From: Shewanella japonica
GTDB taxonomy: Bacteria; Pseudomonadota; Gammaproteobacteria; Enterobacterales; Shewanellaceae
DNA: 64,000 nt
Assembly: GCF_002075795.1 (NCBI RefSeq)
Contig: NZ_CP020472.1
Location: forward strand, 1,657,001 to 1,721,000
Direction: 5' to 3'
The translations under genes and the position numbers were made by a program. Positions 55,607 through 64,000 of this stretch are shown one piece after another. The first letter of the stretch is position 1. Each line of letters opens with the position of its first letter. The notes beneath the pieces were generated by a model. The model saw nothing but the letters and a program-made list of their open reading frames with translations. It was not told the DNA's origin and ran no database searches.

Positions 55607-56803
55607 TTATCGGCAAGGACTGAATATCATGTTCAGTTGCTCATAGCCGACTTTTCGCTGAAATGCGCCCCAATCTTCGATGTTATCTTGTTGTGATAGC
55701 ACCTCAATCGTGTCAACTTTATTGGTTAGTGTCGTGATGAGCGTCTTGATTATTTGCCTTGCATGGGTGGCTCCAAGACAGTTATGGGGGCCAAAGCCGA
55801 AAGCGACATGAGGGTTAATTTTTCTATCTAAAATGACCTCATTTGGCTGTTCGAAAACCGAGGCATCGCGATTTGCTGAAGCCCAGCAAAGTGATATCCG
55901 TGAGTCAGCTGTTACTTCCTGTTGAGCCACATCTGTATCTTGAGTAACGACTCGGCCCATATGAGTTAACGGTGAAAAATAGCGAATTAATTCCTCGACT
56001 GCTCTGGGTATAATTTCGGGCTCTTTTCTGAGTCGAGAAAGAGATGATGGCTGACTGGCAAAGTAGGCGATGGTATTGGTGACAGCATTAATCACCGTAT
56101 CTCTGCCGCCTGCAAAGGTTAATATCATCACGCCTTTAATTTGTTCTTTAGATAGCTTTTTCCCGTCGATACTGGCATTAAGTAAGGATGAGTAAAGGCT
56201 GTCGCTTGGTGTTTTCATGGCTAATTCAATTTGATTATCAATATAATCGTATAAGATTGCGGCTTTTTCGCCGTCTAACTCTGACTCGTTACTGCGAAAC
56301 ACATGGGTGCCCCAATTAATCCAGACTAAGGATTCTTCATAAGGTACATTTAAAAGCAAAGTGAGTGCCCGAGATTGTAGTTTTAGCGAAAATTCGCTCA
56401 CAATATCGGTCGAACCATGGTGAATAACATCATCAACGAGTTCTTCAATGATTTGTTGTAATGAGTTGATATAGCCTTGTTCCAATGGTCTTTTAAACCA
56501 TGGATTAAGTAAATCACGAAAATGCTTATGCTCTGGAGGGTCGAGCTCAAAAGGGATTTGCCTTGTCTCTCTAATACTGACTTCTGAAGGAACAACGATG
56601 CGCCCTGGAACTGCCCCAGATTGAAATATCTTCCAGTTATTAGCACACTTTCGTACGTCTTTTAACCCTAAAATCATCGTGACAGGATCATCCTGATCTT
56701 CAATGAAGCCCACTCCTTTTGTAATACGTGCTTGTTCAAAAACATCAGGCAACTGCTCAGTACGGTTAATAGGGCATCGATTTATCTGGCGATTATTATT
56801 CAT
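55607..56803 (-). CDS. Cytochrome P450 monooxygenase
   Basis: 398-residue soluble bacterial class I P450. The heme-thiolate loop is FGFGPHNCLG with Cys342. The I-helix oxygen-activation motif reads AGGRDT (231-236), and the K-helix ExxR is Glu271-Leu-Ile-Arg274. The N terminus has no membrane anchor. AGGGA eight bases before ATG 56803 supports the start. The run P450-ferredoxin-reductase forms a self-sufficient three-component system. The substrate is not predictable: no terpene, sterol or biosynthetic gene is adjacent. Such systems are not part of the Shewanella core, so acquisition is likely. Confidence 0.95.
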   Translation of the reverse strand: MNNNRQINRCPINRTEQLPDVFEQARITKGVGFIEDQDDPVTMILGLKDVRKCANNWKIFQSGAVPGRIVVPSEVSIRETRQIPFELDPPEHKHFRDLLNPWFKRPLEQGYINSLQQIIEELVDDVIHHGSTDIVSEFSLKLQSRALTLLLNVPYEESLVWINWGTHVFRSNESELDGEKAAILYDYIDNQIELAMKTPSDSLYSSLLNASIDGKKLSKEQIKGVMILTFAGGRDTVINAVTNTIAYFASQPSSLSRLRKEPEIIPRAVEELIRYFSPLTHMGRVVTQDTDVAQQEVTADSRISLCWASANRDASVFEQPNEVILDRKINPHVAFGFGPHNCLGATHARQIIKTLITTLTNKVDTIEVLSQQDNIEDWGAFQRKVGYEQLNMIFSPCR

Positions 56804-57066
56804 GTCACTATTTCCCTGTGCTGGCGACTAAAAACGGTTATCTTGTTAAATTAATAGTGTTAATCCTATGGCATCAATCGATGCCTAAATACTCATATTA
56901 GGGCCAGAAGTATCAAATATTTGCACTATTGGCATAGTTGCAGTGAAATAGAAGTTGTCATTACAAGCGCATTAACCATAAGAACGGATTAACGGATGAA
57001 GCAGATGGGATAGAGTCTGTTAGTGAATACTTTTTGACATAGGCTCTCGCAAAACAAGGATTGAAC

Positions 57067-57438
57067 GTGGTACACAAATTAACAGCCATCACGCTGAGTA
57101 TATATGCCTTGATAGCAGGGTGTTTATTATTGTTTTCATATGCAGACAAGACAATTTGGCAACAATTTATTTATGCCATTGTATTTATTGTTATTCCCAT
57201 TATTGGCTCGCTTAGTAGTCTTTATGGTGATAAACGAGGTATTAGCTTAGTGTTATTACTCATGGCATCGCAGGTAATTAGACCCTTGACTCCGTTTGAG
57301 TTTTTTCCTTTTCATGCGCCTTTTTCTCTTGCCTTTCCTTTTGGCCAAATTGAGCAAGGAAAGGGGTATTTATTTGATATTTTTGCCTTTGTGATGTTGC
57401 TTGTCGTTGCTTTTATGTTGAAACCCAAAAAACAATAG
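57067..57438 (+). CDS. Small membrane protein, about four TM helices
   Basis: 123 residues from GTG 57067, which has AAGGA six bases upstream; the frame opens two codons earlier at TTG 57061. Four hydrophobic stretches: residues 5-25 (AITLSIYALIAGCLLLF), 33-53, 57-75 and a final one ending MLLVVAFMLKPKKQ. No family recognised and no enzymatic motif. It diverges from the P450 gene and is followed by another small membrane protein gene in the same direction. Confidence 0.7.
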   Translation: MVHKLTAITLSIYALIAGCLLLFSYADKTIWQQFIYAIVFIVIPIIGSLSSLYGDKRGISLVLLLMASQVIRPLTPFEFFPFHAPFSLAFPFGQIEQGKGYLFDIFAFVMLLVVAFMLKPKKQ

Positions 57439-57588
57439 CTTAAAGATTAGGGCTCACGGTTGAACTTGAAGCTGACATTAATGTCTTAAAAATGGCCAAA
57501 GTTTACATAAAGTATGACGTATAAAATACGAGCCTATAGTAAACAGACGTTAGAAATTGACCATTAGATAAACATCAAAGGAAGGAAA

Positions 57589-58038
57589 ATGAGTGCCATC
57601 AAAGGATTGTTATATATCGCTGCAAGCGTCGTTGTTTTGTATCCATTATGGGGATTAATTCAACCCGCAAGTTATTTGACTGAAATTGTCGAGGTTTATC
57701 CTTTTGCTGGTGATGCTAATGAAGCTCAAGTTAGAGTCGCTGCAGGTTTATTATTGTTGAGTAATACCGTGATGGGCTTATCTTTGGTAAGCATTGCTGG
57801 GCTTATCGCGCGGCCAACGTCTATTCATCTATTGAAGCTTTCCGCTTTGTTACTGATTACGTATCCGTTTCTATTAACTGTCGTTGAGGTGTTTTCAGCT
57901 AAAGCACTTTCAAGTCACCTTGAGGCATCTGCTGTAACAGTAGAGTTTTCAGCAATGAAGTTGTTTTATGTGATTTTTGGTATCGGGTTATTAGGCGTAT
58001 TTAAAACAATTTCACTTAATGATGTTACAAAGGTCTAA
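57589..58038 (+). CDS. Small membrane protein, four TM helices
   Basis: 149 residues with a strong ribosome-binding sequence (AAGGAAGGAAA) before ATG 57589. Four predicted membrane helices: 5-24 (GLLYIAASVVVLYPLWGLI), about 48-70, about 80-102 and about 122-142. A periplasmic loop after the first helix contains acidic residues. I cannot name a family with confidence. A bidirectional terminator follows the stop, so it ends its transcript. Confidence 0.75.
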   Translation: MSAIKGLLYIAASVVVLYPLWGLIQPASYLTEIVEVYPFAGDANEAQVRVAAGLLLLSNTVMGLSLVSIAGLIARPTSIHLLKLSALLLITYPFLLTVVEVFSAKALSSHLEASAVTVEFSAMKLFYVIFGIGLLGVFKTISLNDVTKV

Positions 58039-58042
58039 ATCA

Positions 58043-58087
58043 AAAACAGCGTAAACCGTGAGTCACTCAATCGGTATACGCTGTTTT
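58043..58087. terminator. Bidirectional terminator between convergent genes
   Basis: AAAACAGCGTA (58043-58053) pairs with TACGCTGTTTT (58077-58087), with an inner ACCG/CGGT pair. The A4 and T4 flanks allow use on both strands, ending the membrane-protein gene and the GH3 gene. Confidence 0.8.
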
Positions 58088-58123
58088 AAATGCTGGATAA
58101 GATTCGTCTAGCAAGCCGTCTTG

Positions 58124-60754
58124 CTATTTTTGATAGTTAAAGCTTTTTTGCAAACGAATATCTTCTACTGATGAGCCAAGCATTACAGTAAATTTTCCAG
58201 CCTCTGCAAGCCAATCATTTGAGTTAATATCCCAAAAAGACAGGTCTCGCTGAGTTAAAGTAAAGCTAACTTGGCCCGTTTCGCCCGCTTTGAGCCATAT
58301 TTTATCAAAACCTTTTAGCTCTTTTTGTGGACGCGATACGCTGGCTTTTACGTCATGAAGATATAGTTGCGCGACTTCGGCACCATCAATGCCACTAGTA
58401 TTAGTAATGTCTGCTGTAATGGTCATTGTGCCACCTTCAGCCATTGTACTTTTAGATAGCTTGATATTGTCATAACTAAATTGACTGTATGATAGGCCAT
58501 GGCCAAAAGGGAATGCAGGAGCAATTTTTTGTTGCTCAAACCAGCGATAACCAATAAACACTCCTTCGGAATATAACGACTCCGTTTCATTGTAATCATT
58601 CAACGCTATCGGTGCGGTGTCCTGTAATGACTTAGGTAAAGTGATAGGCATTTTTCCATTTGGGTTGGCATCGCCAAAGAGGATGTCACTATAAGCATGG
58701 CCCGCTTCCATTCCGCCGTACCAGCCCCAAGCAATAGCGTTAGCTTTGTCTGCCCATGGCATTTCAACTGCCGAGCCACCAATGATAAACACAACAGTAT
58801 TCGGGTTAACCGCAAGGAGTTTATTGATAATTTCATCTTGTTGACCTGGAAGCTTCATATCTGGGCGATCAATGGACTCACGATCATCAGCATGGCTCAG
58901 GCCGCCAAAATACAACACGGCATCGGCATTTTGGGCTGCTGCTAAATATTCAGCTTCATCGTTATATAAACTGTTTGGCGTTTCCCAGCCTAAAGTGACT
59001 TGCTGTTGACCTTGATAAATTAATCTAATGGCATAGGTCTCATCAGCAGTGAGATCAATGACATACTCGATAATGTTGGCTGGATTTGCTTTTTTATTGA
59101 CTAATATCTTGTCATTAACAGCTAGGCTAACATCGCCATCCGCTAGTATTTTTAAGGTATGTTTACCTGATTCAACTGGCTTGATATTGGCTTTTATCTC
59201 AACATTTTGAGGCTGATTTTTGGCATCGAATTGGGGATCGGCAATCCAAGATTCACTGGTTAGCTGATTAAGTTGTTTATCGGCATAGTAGTTAATCTGC
59301 CAAGAAGGGGTGCCTGTCCAATGACGTGTCGTAAGGTAATCATTAGGGATAGGCATAAACTGACTACTTGCAGGGCGCACATGCTGAATATTAACGTTTT
59401 TTCCAGCTTGTTTAAACTTGGCCTTGAGTCCGTCTAATGGGCTGATTTCGTACAGTGCTTTTACTTCTGATGAGCCGCCACCAAAGCCGTGACGTTTATC
59501 TGCATTAGGGCCAAGCACTAAGATATTGCTAACTTTTTGGGCATCTAAAGGCAGCACTTTACCGTCATTTTTAAGCAGTACCACGCCATTAGTGGCGATG
59601 GTGCGCGCATCATTTCGGTGAGCCTGAGTATTACGCTCACCTGACAATCGCTGTTTATCCATCATGCCAATACTTAATTGTACTCTAAGAATTCGGCGTA
59701 CTTTATCATCAAGCTCTGACTCAGGCACTTTGCCAGCTTTTATCATGTTTAGCAGCGGTGTTGCGAGAAAATACTCATCATAACTTGCGACATCTGTGCC
59801 CATTTCAATATCAAGGCCATTCATCGCAGCGTCATAGGTATTAATATCGACATTCCAGTCAGTCAATAACACGCCCTCGTAGCCCCATTCACCTTTTAAG
59901 ATGGTTTTAATAAGGTGATGACTTTGGTTAGCGTTAGTTCCGCGAAATTCATTATATGCTCCCATGATGGCATAAACGTTGGCTTCTTTAACTGCTGCTT
60001 CAAAAGCGGGCAGGTAAACTTCACGTAATGTGCGTTCATCGGGTTTTGCATTCACTCCAGTGCGATTTAATTCTTGAGTGTTTAGCGCATAGTGTTTGAC
60101 AGTTGCACCAACATCGTTGGCTTGAATGGCTTTGACAGTGGGGACAACCAAGGCTGCAGCGAGATAAGGATCTTCACCCATGTATTCAAAATTACGACCG
60201 TAAAGAGGTAAACGAGCCAAGTTGACACCTGGGCCGAGTATAAGGTCTTTATTACGGTGGCGCGCCTCAGCGCCAAGCACATTGCCGTGTAAGCTCGCCA
60301 TGTTCGGATCCCAACTTGCTGCGACAGCGGTAAGTGGCGGTAAATAGGTTGAGTAGTCATTAGTCCAGCCAGCTGGTGCCCATGAATTTCTGTCAATTTC
60401 ATAGCGTACGCCGTGAGGCCCATCCGACATCCACATTTCATGAATATTGAGTCTCTCGATAGCTGGAATATGAAATTTACCCCCTGCATGCACTAAGGAG
60501 ACTTTTTCTTCTAAAGTCAGTTGCGGCAGTAATCTTTCAATTTCAGCTTCTACTTTCGATAGTCGTGTCTGTAAACGCTGCTGCTCAGATTGGCTTAATA
60601 CAGAAAGCGCATGGATCTGATTAGTGTTCATCCCATCTGATTGAGCGAAACTGCTGGAAGTACTGATAAGCATTGATGCCGAAAGGGAGACAACAAGGGC
60701 GTGTTTAATTCCTTTTGTAAGCGCTTTCATTTTGTGGCGATGTTTCATTGTCAT
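58124..60754 (-). CDS. Secreted GH3-family beta-glucosidase with PA14 insert
   Basis: 876-residue precursor. Signal peptide about 1-38, cut near SFA|QSD. GH3 N-terminal barrel (about 80-330) with the catalytic nucleophile Asp299 in GVLLTDW and the substrate loop ATVKHYALNTQELNR. A PA14 carbohydrate-binding domain (about 475-610) is inserted in the GH3 C-terminal domain, and a fibronectin-III-like domain closes the protein (GAEVAQLYLHDVKASVSRP). Insert position and order match PA14-type GH3 glucosidases. AAGGA seven bases before ATG 60754. It should release glucose or a related sugar in the periplasm or outside. It lies last in the halogenase cluster. Confidence 0.93.
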   Translation of the reverse strand: MTMKHRHKMKALTKGIKHALVVSLSASMLISTSSSFAQSDGMNTNQIHALSVLSQSEQQRLQTRLSKVEAEIERLLPQLTLEEKVSLVHAGGKFHIPAIERLNIHEMWMSDGPHGVRYEIDRNSWAPAGWTNDYSTYLPPLTAVAASWDPNMASLHGNVLGAEARHRNKDLILGPGVNLARLPLYGRNFEYMGEDPYLAAALVVPTVKAIQANDVGATVKHYALNTQELNRTGVNAKPDERTLREVYLPAFEAAVKEANVYAIMGAYNEFRGTNANQSHHLIKTILKGEWGYEGVLLTDWNVDINTYDAAMNGLDIEMGTDVASYDEYFLATPLLNMIKAGKVPESELDDKVRRILRVQLSIGMMDKQRLSGERNTQAHRNDARTIATNGVVLLKNDGKVLPLDAQKVSNILVLGPNADKRHGFGGGSSEVKALYEISPLDGLKAKFKQAGKNVNIQHVRPASSQFMPIPNDYLTTRHWTGTPSWQINYYADKQLNQLTSESWIADPQFDAKNQPQNVEIKANIKPVESGKHTLKILADGDVSLAVNDKILVNKKANPANIIEYVIDLTADETYAIRLIYQGQQQVTLGWETPNSLYNDEAEYLAAAQNADAVLYFGGLSHADDRESIDRPDMKLPGQQDEIINKLLAVNPNTVVFIIGGSAVEMPWADKANAIAWGWYGGMEAGHAYSDILFGDANPNGKMPITLPKSLQDTAPIALNDYNETESLYSEGVFIGYRWFEQQKIAPAFPFGHGLSYSQFSYDNIKLSKSTMAEGGTMTITADITNTSGIDGAEVAQLYLHDVKASVSRPQKELKGFDKIWLKAGETGQVSFTLTQRDLSFWDINSNDWLAEAGKFTVMLGSSVEDIRLQKSFNYQK

Positions 60755-60851
60755 GTCAGAGTCCTTGCTGATTATTTTTATTTAATTTGGTTATTTACTG
60801 CAGTTGGTTTCGAATTAGTGGATTCGAATAACGAGATAATTTGCTCAACGC

Positions 60852-61607
60852 TTATGTCACATTGATAAATATATTGGCGGTTAAGCGCCCCGAACTTGGA
60901 TTACTATCTATATCCGTTTGTTGATCAACTAAGGTTGAGTGCAATAAGTTTCCAGGGTAAATGACTAATCGATGTTGTTTGTAATCGACTTGATGGTATT
61001 GCTGGTAGTATTCATTACTGTCAACGAAGTATTTCGCAGGAAAGGGCGCTAACGCCTGTAAATAGGGCTCTGCAGCGCGAAAATAATTATCCATATTCGC
61101 TTGTGTTATTCGCTCATAACCTGTTGGTTGATGCTTAAAAAAAGCCGTGGCGCCGTGTGTACTGTCATTAAGATATTGTAACAATGCAAAATAATATGGT
61201 GCTGGGGTGTCAAAATGAGGAATACGCTGCAAAGTCGTTAAACTTTCCGGTGGTCGGTTTATCAATGAAAAGTAGGTCGCTTGCGGCTTGATACGCAAGT
61301 TTTTAGGGATTTTATAGACATCGTAAATCAGCTGAAATACCTGATTTAGCACTTCAATGACGTAGTCTCTAGGGAGCTTGGCTCTAACACCTGGATAGTA
61401 AGAGCCTTTATCGAGATTAAAGTCGATTTGGTTAGCATAATTCTGTAACGCTGATAAATCGGTTGTAAAGTCATCGATAACAATCACAGGCGTTTGCAGC
61501 TCACCGATATAATGGATCTCAGGGTTCAAAGGCTTGTTGATTAACACCAATGAATCGAGATTTTTCATATCTTGCGCCCGCTGACGCTGTGATTGAGAAC
61601 TTGTCAT
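60852..61607 (-). CDS. DUF6445-like protein with 2-oxoglutarate/Fe(II) oxygenase-type motifs
   Basis: 251 residues. A possible iron-binding triad is HFD in IPHFDTPAPYYF, with a distal histidine in YPGNLLHSTLV and an arginine in SGRLTANIFI that could hold 2-oxoglutarate. That layout is like prolyl-hydroxylase-type oxygenases, but the family is functionally uncharacterised as far as I know. AAAGG seven bases before ATG 61607. In marine gammaproteobacteria and Caulobacterales this family often accompanies tryptophan-halogenase and cupin-like genes, as here. A role with the halogenase is inference from position. Confidence 0.75.
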   Translation of the reverse strand: MTSSQSQRQRAQDMKNLDSLVLINKPLNPEIHYIGELQTPVIVIDDFTTDLSALQNYANQIDFNLDKGSYYPGVRAKLPRDYVIEVLNQVFQLIYDVYKIPKNLRIKPQATYFSLINRPPESLTTLQRIPHFDTPAPYYFALLQYLNDSTHGATAFFKHQPTGYERITQANMDNYFRAAEPYLQALAPFPAKYFVDSNEYYQQYHQVDYKQHRLVIYPGNLLHSTLVDQQTDIDSNPSSGRLTANIFINVT

Positions 61608-61672
61608 ACTCTACCTTTACACTTCAATTAGTGACTTAATAACGTTCCTAGCTTACTCATTGCATTGCAGAC

Positions 61673-63190
61673 TTACAGCATTTTTGACTTGCAGTAATGC
61701 TGCACGAAATCATAATGATCAGGCAAGTTTGCCACTTTTTGTTTTGCTTTTGCCTTTATCGATGCAAGGAAGTTTTCTAGCTCATCATCTTCCATCATGT
61801 CAACAATTGGGTGGTATTGTTTTGGAGCAAGGCCCTGTCCCATCATGACTTGAATCCAAGAGCTCTCACCAAATAACTCATTACCATGTTTATATACTTT
61901 GCCAGATGCATCAAACATATCGATTCGGTGTTGAAGTGATGCAGGTACGCTCATGTTTTTACAATAACGCCAGAATCGGCTATCAGTTCGGTCAGTGACT
62001 TTGTAATGCAAAACAATAAAGTCGCGAATATTTTCAGTTTCGGTGCGAGTTTGTTCATTAAACTCATTAATGTCTTCTTCAACGAGCCCTTGAGAAGGAA
62101 ACATTTGCAATAAGCGCACAATGCCACGTTGAATTAAATGAATGCTGGTGGACTCTAGGGGTTCTAAGAACCCGGAAGATAGACCTATAGCAACACAGTT
62201 CTTATGCCAGGTTTTACGGCGGCTACCTGTGCGGAATTTGATGACACGAGGGTCTGTTAATGGTTCACCTTCGATATTGTCCATCAAGGTGGCTTTAGCT
62301 TCTTCATCGCTCATGTACTTACTGCAAAATACTAAGCCATTGCCTGTCCGACTTTGCAGTGGGATGCGCCATTGCCAGCCTGACTCTCGCGCAATTGAGC
62401 GAGTATAAGGAATCGGTTTTTCAGTGGTTTTAGTTTGCACCGCAATGGCGCTGTCGCAAGGTAACCAGTGACTCCAGTCATCAAAGCCGGTATTGAGAGT
62501 CTGCTCAATTAACAGCGCTCTAAATCCAGTGCAATCAAGGAACAAATCACCCTCGATAACGTCTCCTGATTCAAGGGTTAATCCGCGAATATTACCAGTA
62601 TCATCATGCTGGAGGACTTCTTTAATTTTGCCCTCAATTCGGGTGATGCCATGTTGCTCAGCAATAGCCCTTAAGAACTTGGCGTACAAAGTGGCATCCA
62701 TATGGTAGGCATGGTTGTAATCTTGATTAGGTAATACGGCAAAACGCCCCTCACGAGCCGCTAAATGCTCGGTGCAGTAATCACCAATTTGGCTGACGAT
62801 ACCGCGTTGTTGACCTTTGAGCCAAAAATGTTGAAATCCACATGCCCAACAGTCTTTGCCTAAAAAACCAAAGGAGTGAATATAATCTTTACCTACGTCA
62901 TGCCAGTTTTCAAAAGCAATTCCGAGCTTGAAGGTCGCATTGGTCGCAGCCATGACATCTTGTTCTTTAATGCCAAGTAAACGGTGAAAGATGTGTAGCG
63001 TTGGAATCGTGGCTTCACCAACTCCAACGGTGCCTATTTGGTCTGACTCAACCAGCACCACTTCTAGGTGTTTTCCCAGTAACTTTGTTAATGCAGCTGC
63101 AGCCATCCAACCCGCAGTGCCACCACCGGCAATCACGACTTTTTTAATCGGTTTGTTTGAACTTGTTGTATTTGAAGCTTGCTTTTGCAT
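61673..63190 (-). CDS. Flavin-dependent tryptophan-halogenase-family enzyme
   Basis: 505 residues. The FAD motif is AGGGTAGWMAA (21-31). Key halogenase residues are present: Lys88 in NATFKLGIAF (equivalent to PrnA Lys79, which relays HOCl), the WxWxIP motif as WQWRIP (272-277), and Glu346 in FLEPLESTSI. GEATIPTLHIFHRLLGI also matches the family. A separate flavin reductase must supply FADH2; none is in the window. These genomic halogenase homologues usually sit in sugar-utilisation loci rather than antibiotic clusters, and their true substrates are mostly unknown. 66 bp upstream of the DUF6445-like gene. Confidence 0.92.
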   Translation of the reverse strand: MQKQASNTTSSNKPIKKVVIAGGGTAGWMAAAALTKLLGKHLEVVLVESDQIGTVGVGEATIPTLHIFHRLLGIKEQDVMAATNATFKLGIAFENWHDVGKDYIHSFGFLGKDCWACGFQHFWLKGQQRGIVSQIGDYCTEHLAAREGRFAVLPNQDYNHAYHMDATLYAKFLRAIAEQHGITRIEGKIKEVLQHDDTGNIRGLTLESGDVIEGDLFLDCTGFRALLIEQTLNTGFDDWSHWLPCDSAIAVQTKTTEKPIPYTRSIARESGWQWRIPLQSRTGNGLVFCSKYMSDEEAKATLMDNIEGEPLTDPRVIKFRTGSRRKTWHKNCVAIGLSSGFLEPLESTSIHLIQRGIVRLLQMFPSQGLVEEDINEFNEQTRTETENIRDFIVLHYKVTDRTDSRFWRYCKNMSVPASLQHRIDMFDASGKVYKHGNELFGESSWIQVMMGQGLAPKQYHPIVDMMEDDELENFLASIKAKAKQKVANLPDHYDFVQHYCKSKML

Positions 63191-63309
63191 AACAAAATGT
63201 CCTTTGAATCAACTTATACCCGAGGTAATTTTATTTTCGTTGTTGATTTTGTTCGTTAAGTTGCTGTTTGTGTAAATCAAATGGCCGCACATTAGTATCA
63301 CAGAGGCGA

Positions 63310-64000
63310 TTACCGCTTGAGCTTGTTTATTAAGTCTGCTCTTAACTTACGTGCGTTTAATTCATCCAGTGGCTTAGTTTGCATGCCCTGAGCTGACTCT
63401 GGTATGTGCGAAACGTCATCGTCATCATGGTCAAAAATATAATGATTAAAATGCGCCTTCCAAGCTTGTCGTTGCGCTTTAGGTAAAGAGCGTAAGCTGA
63501 GCATTGCCAGTGCTAGGGCGTTATTGGGTCTTCCTAGGTAAGCGGGTGTATCTCGCCACCAATGGGTAATGAGTACATTAAATGCTTCGATACCACTGAC
63601 TTGATGCCACCACATGCTTGGAACATACAGTACATCGCCAGGCTCTAGCTCGGCAGTTTGAGCAGCGTTGAGGGCATGTTGGTATTTGGGGAATTTTTCA
63701 AAGTCAGGATTATCAAAATCCACCATACTGATTTCTTGGCCGCCGGGTGCAAATTCCATTGGGCCAGTATATAAATTGCCTACTTGCTCAGGAGGAAATA
63801 AGGTAAATGTTCGCTTTCCCACAACGTTACAGGCTAGATTCTGAGGAAAATCAAAATGCGCCGCAATACGAGATTGATTGCCTAACCACACACTTGTCAG
63901 AGGATGAATCTTGTCAAATGTTAGACTGTTTTCAGCAGCAAGCCCTGGCAGAAACTGATTAATTTCTGTTGATCCCATATAAATACTGGGTGGAAAGGCA
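63310..64000 (-). CDS. Cupin/JmjC-like (cupin_8) protein, 5' end cut by window edge
   Basis: The frame stays open past ATG 63978 to the right edge (codons AFPPSIYMGSTEIN), and family members have conserved sequence well before that Met, so the true start lies outside. The visible 229 codons contain the metal motif HFD in RIAAHFDFPQNL and the distal histidine in VPSMWWHQVSG, with a GKRTFTLFPPEQ strand between, the pattern of FIH/JmjC-like hydroxylases. It is upstream of the halogenase by 119 bp on the same strand. Target unknown. Confidence 0.85.
   Translation of the reverse strand, partial: AFPPSIYMGSTEINQFLPGLAAENSLTFDKIHPLTSVWLGNQSRIAAHFDFPQNLACNVVGKRTFTLFPPEQVGNLYTGPMEFAPGGQEISMVDFDNPDFEKFPKYQHALNAAQTAELEPGDVLYVPSMWWHQVSGIEAFNVLITHWWRDTPAYLGRPNNALALAMLSLRSLPKAQRQAWKAHFNHYIFDHDDDDVSHIPESAQGMQTKPLDELNARKLRADLINKLKR

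Noticed and set aside
56930..56955. TTGGCATAGTTGCAGTG resembling a sigma-54 promoter upstream of the small membrane protein
   Set aside because: The -12 part reads GT in a poor context, no activator box lies upstream, and no regulator is linked; likely chance.
60082..60489. 135-codon alternative frame inside the GH3 gene
   Set aside because: Same strand, different frame, fully overlapped by conserved GH3 sequence.
1..64000. CRISPR arrays, tRNA or rRNA genes, insertion sequences, prophage
   Set aside because: I looked for regularly spaced repeats, tRNA-like cloverleaf ends, transposase and phage genes and saw none, though a dedicated scan for tRNAs would be more sensitive.

Overview
The window reads as a chromosomal segment of a marine gammaproteobacterium, most likely Shewanella or a close Alteromonadales relative. 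The evidence is the gene order glnD<>map / rpsB-tsf-pyrH-frr-uppS-cdsA-dxr-rseP-bamA-skp-lpxD-fabZ-lpxA-lpxB-rnhB-dnaE-tilS, the protein sequences, and the moderately AT-rich composition. No rRNA, tRNA, CRISPR array, prophage or insertion sequence was seen.

Region 1 (1-22048) is housekeeping. glnD (cut by the left edge) and map point left. A long rightward block follows: translation factors (rpsB with its conserved S2-type leader, tsf, frr), UMP kinase, isoprenoid and phospholipid steps (uppS, cdsA, dxr), the RseP protease, outer-membrane assembly (bamA, skp), lipid A synthesis (lpxD, fabZ, lpxA, lpxB), rnhB, dnaE and tilS. accA, which lies between dnaE and tilS in E. coli and relatives, is not here.

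Region 2 (22224-28620) holds a GGDEF diguanylate cyclase with intact active and inhibitory sites, a CPA2-type cation:proton antiporter with a frameshift near its 3' end, and a large SWIM/SNF2 helicase. The helicase's apparent terminator lies inside the 3' coding end of the convergent gene.

Region 3 (28629-50937) is an exopolysaccharide locus with Vibrio fischeri syp-like regulation. Structural genes: a CDP-glycerol phosphotransferase, a TagD-type cytidylyltransferase, a nucleotidyltransferase-like protein with a decayed phosphoglycosyl transferase tail, a three-part fusion (decayed PGT + GT26 + intact PGT), a GT2 glycosyltransferase, a flippase, a polymerase, a Wzz-type chain-length protein, a Wza-like lipoprotein and Wzi. 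Regulators: a SypA-like STAS protein with Ser56, an RsbW-like kinase and a REC-PP2C phosphatase (together like a split SypE), a SypF-like hybrid kinase with Hpt, and a SypG-like sigma-54 activator. Four leftward sigma-54 promoters (upstream of 33711, 36378, 41648 and 44052) each have a 13-bp box, TTGCA-N3-TGCAA or a one-mismatch version, centred about 91-105 bp upstream of the -24 GG. A further perfect copy sits just before the hybrid kinase start. My reading is that the activator binds this box and drives the whole locus, with the STAS/kinase/phosphatase switch as a second layer. This is the strongest candidate in the window for an incompletely described system.

Region 4 (51110-58038) is a mixed accessory stretch: two small unknown proteins, a LysE-family exporter, a DTW-domain protein, a three-component cytochrome P450 system (P450, [2Fe-2S] ferredoxin, FAD reductase) and two small membrane proteins.

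Region 5 (58124-64000) is a leftward cluster of a secreted GH3 beta-glucosidase with PA14 insert, a DUF6445-like oxygenase-fold protein, a flavin-dependent tryptophan-halogenase-family enzyme with its catalytic residues, and a cupin/JmjC-like protein cut by the right edge.
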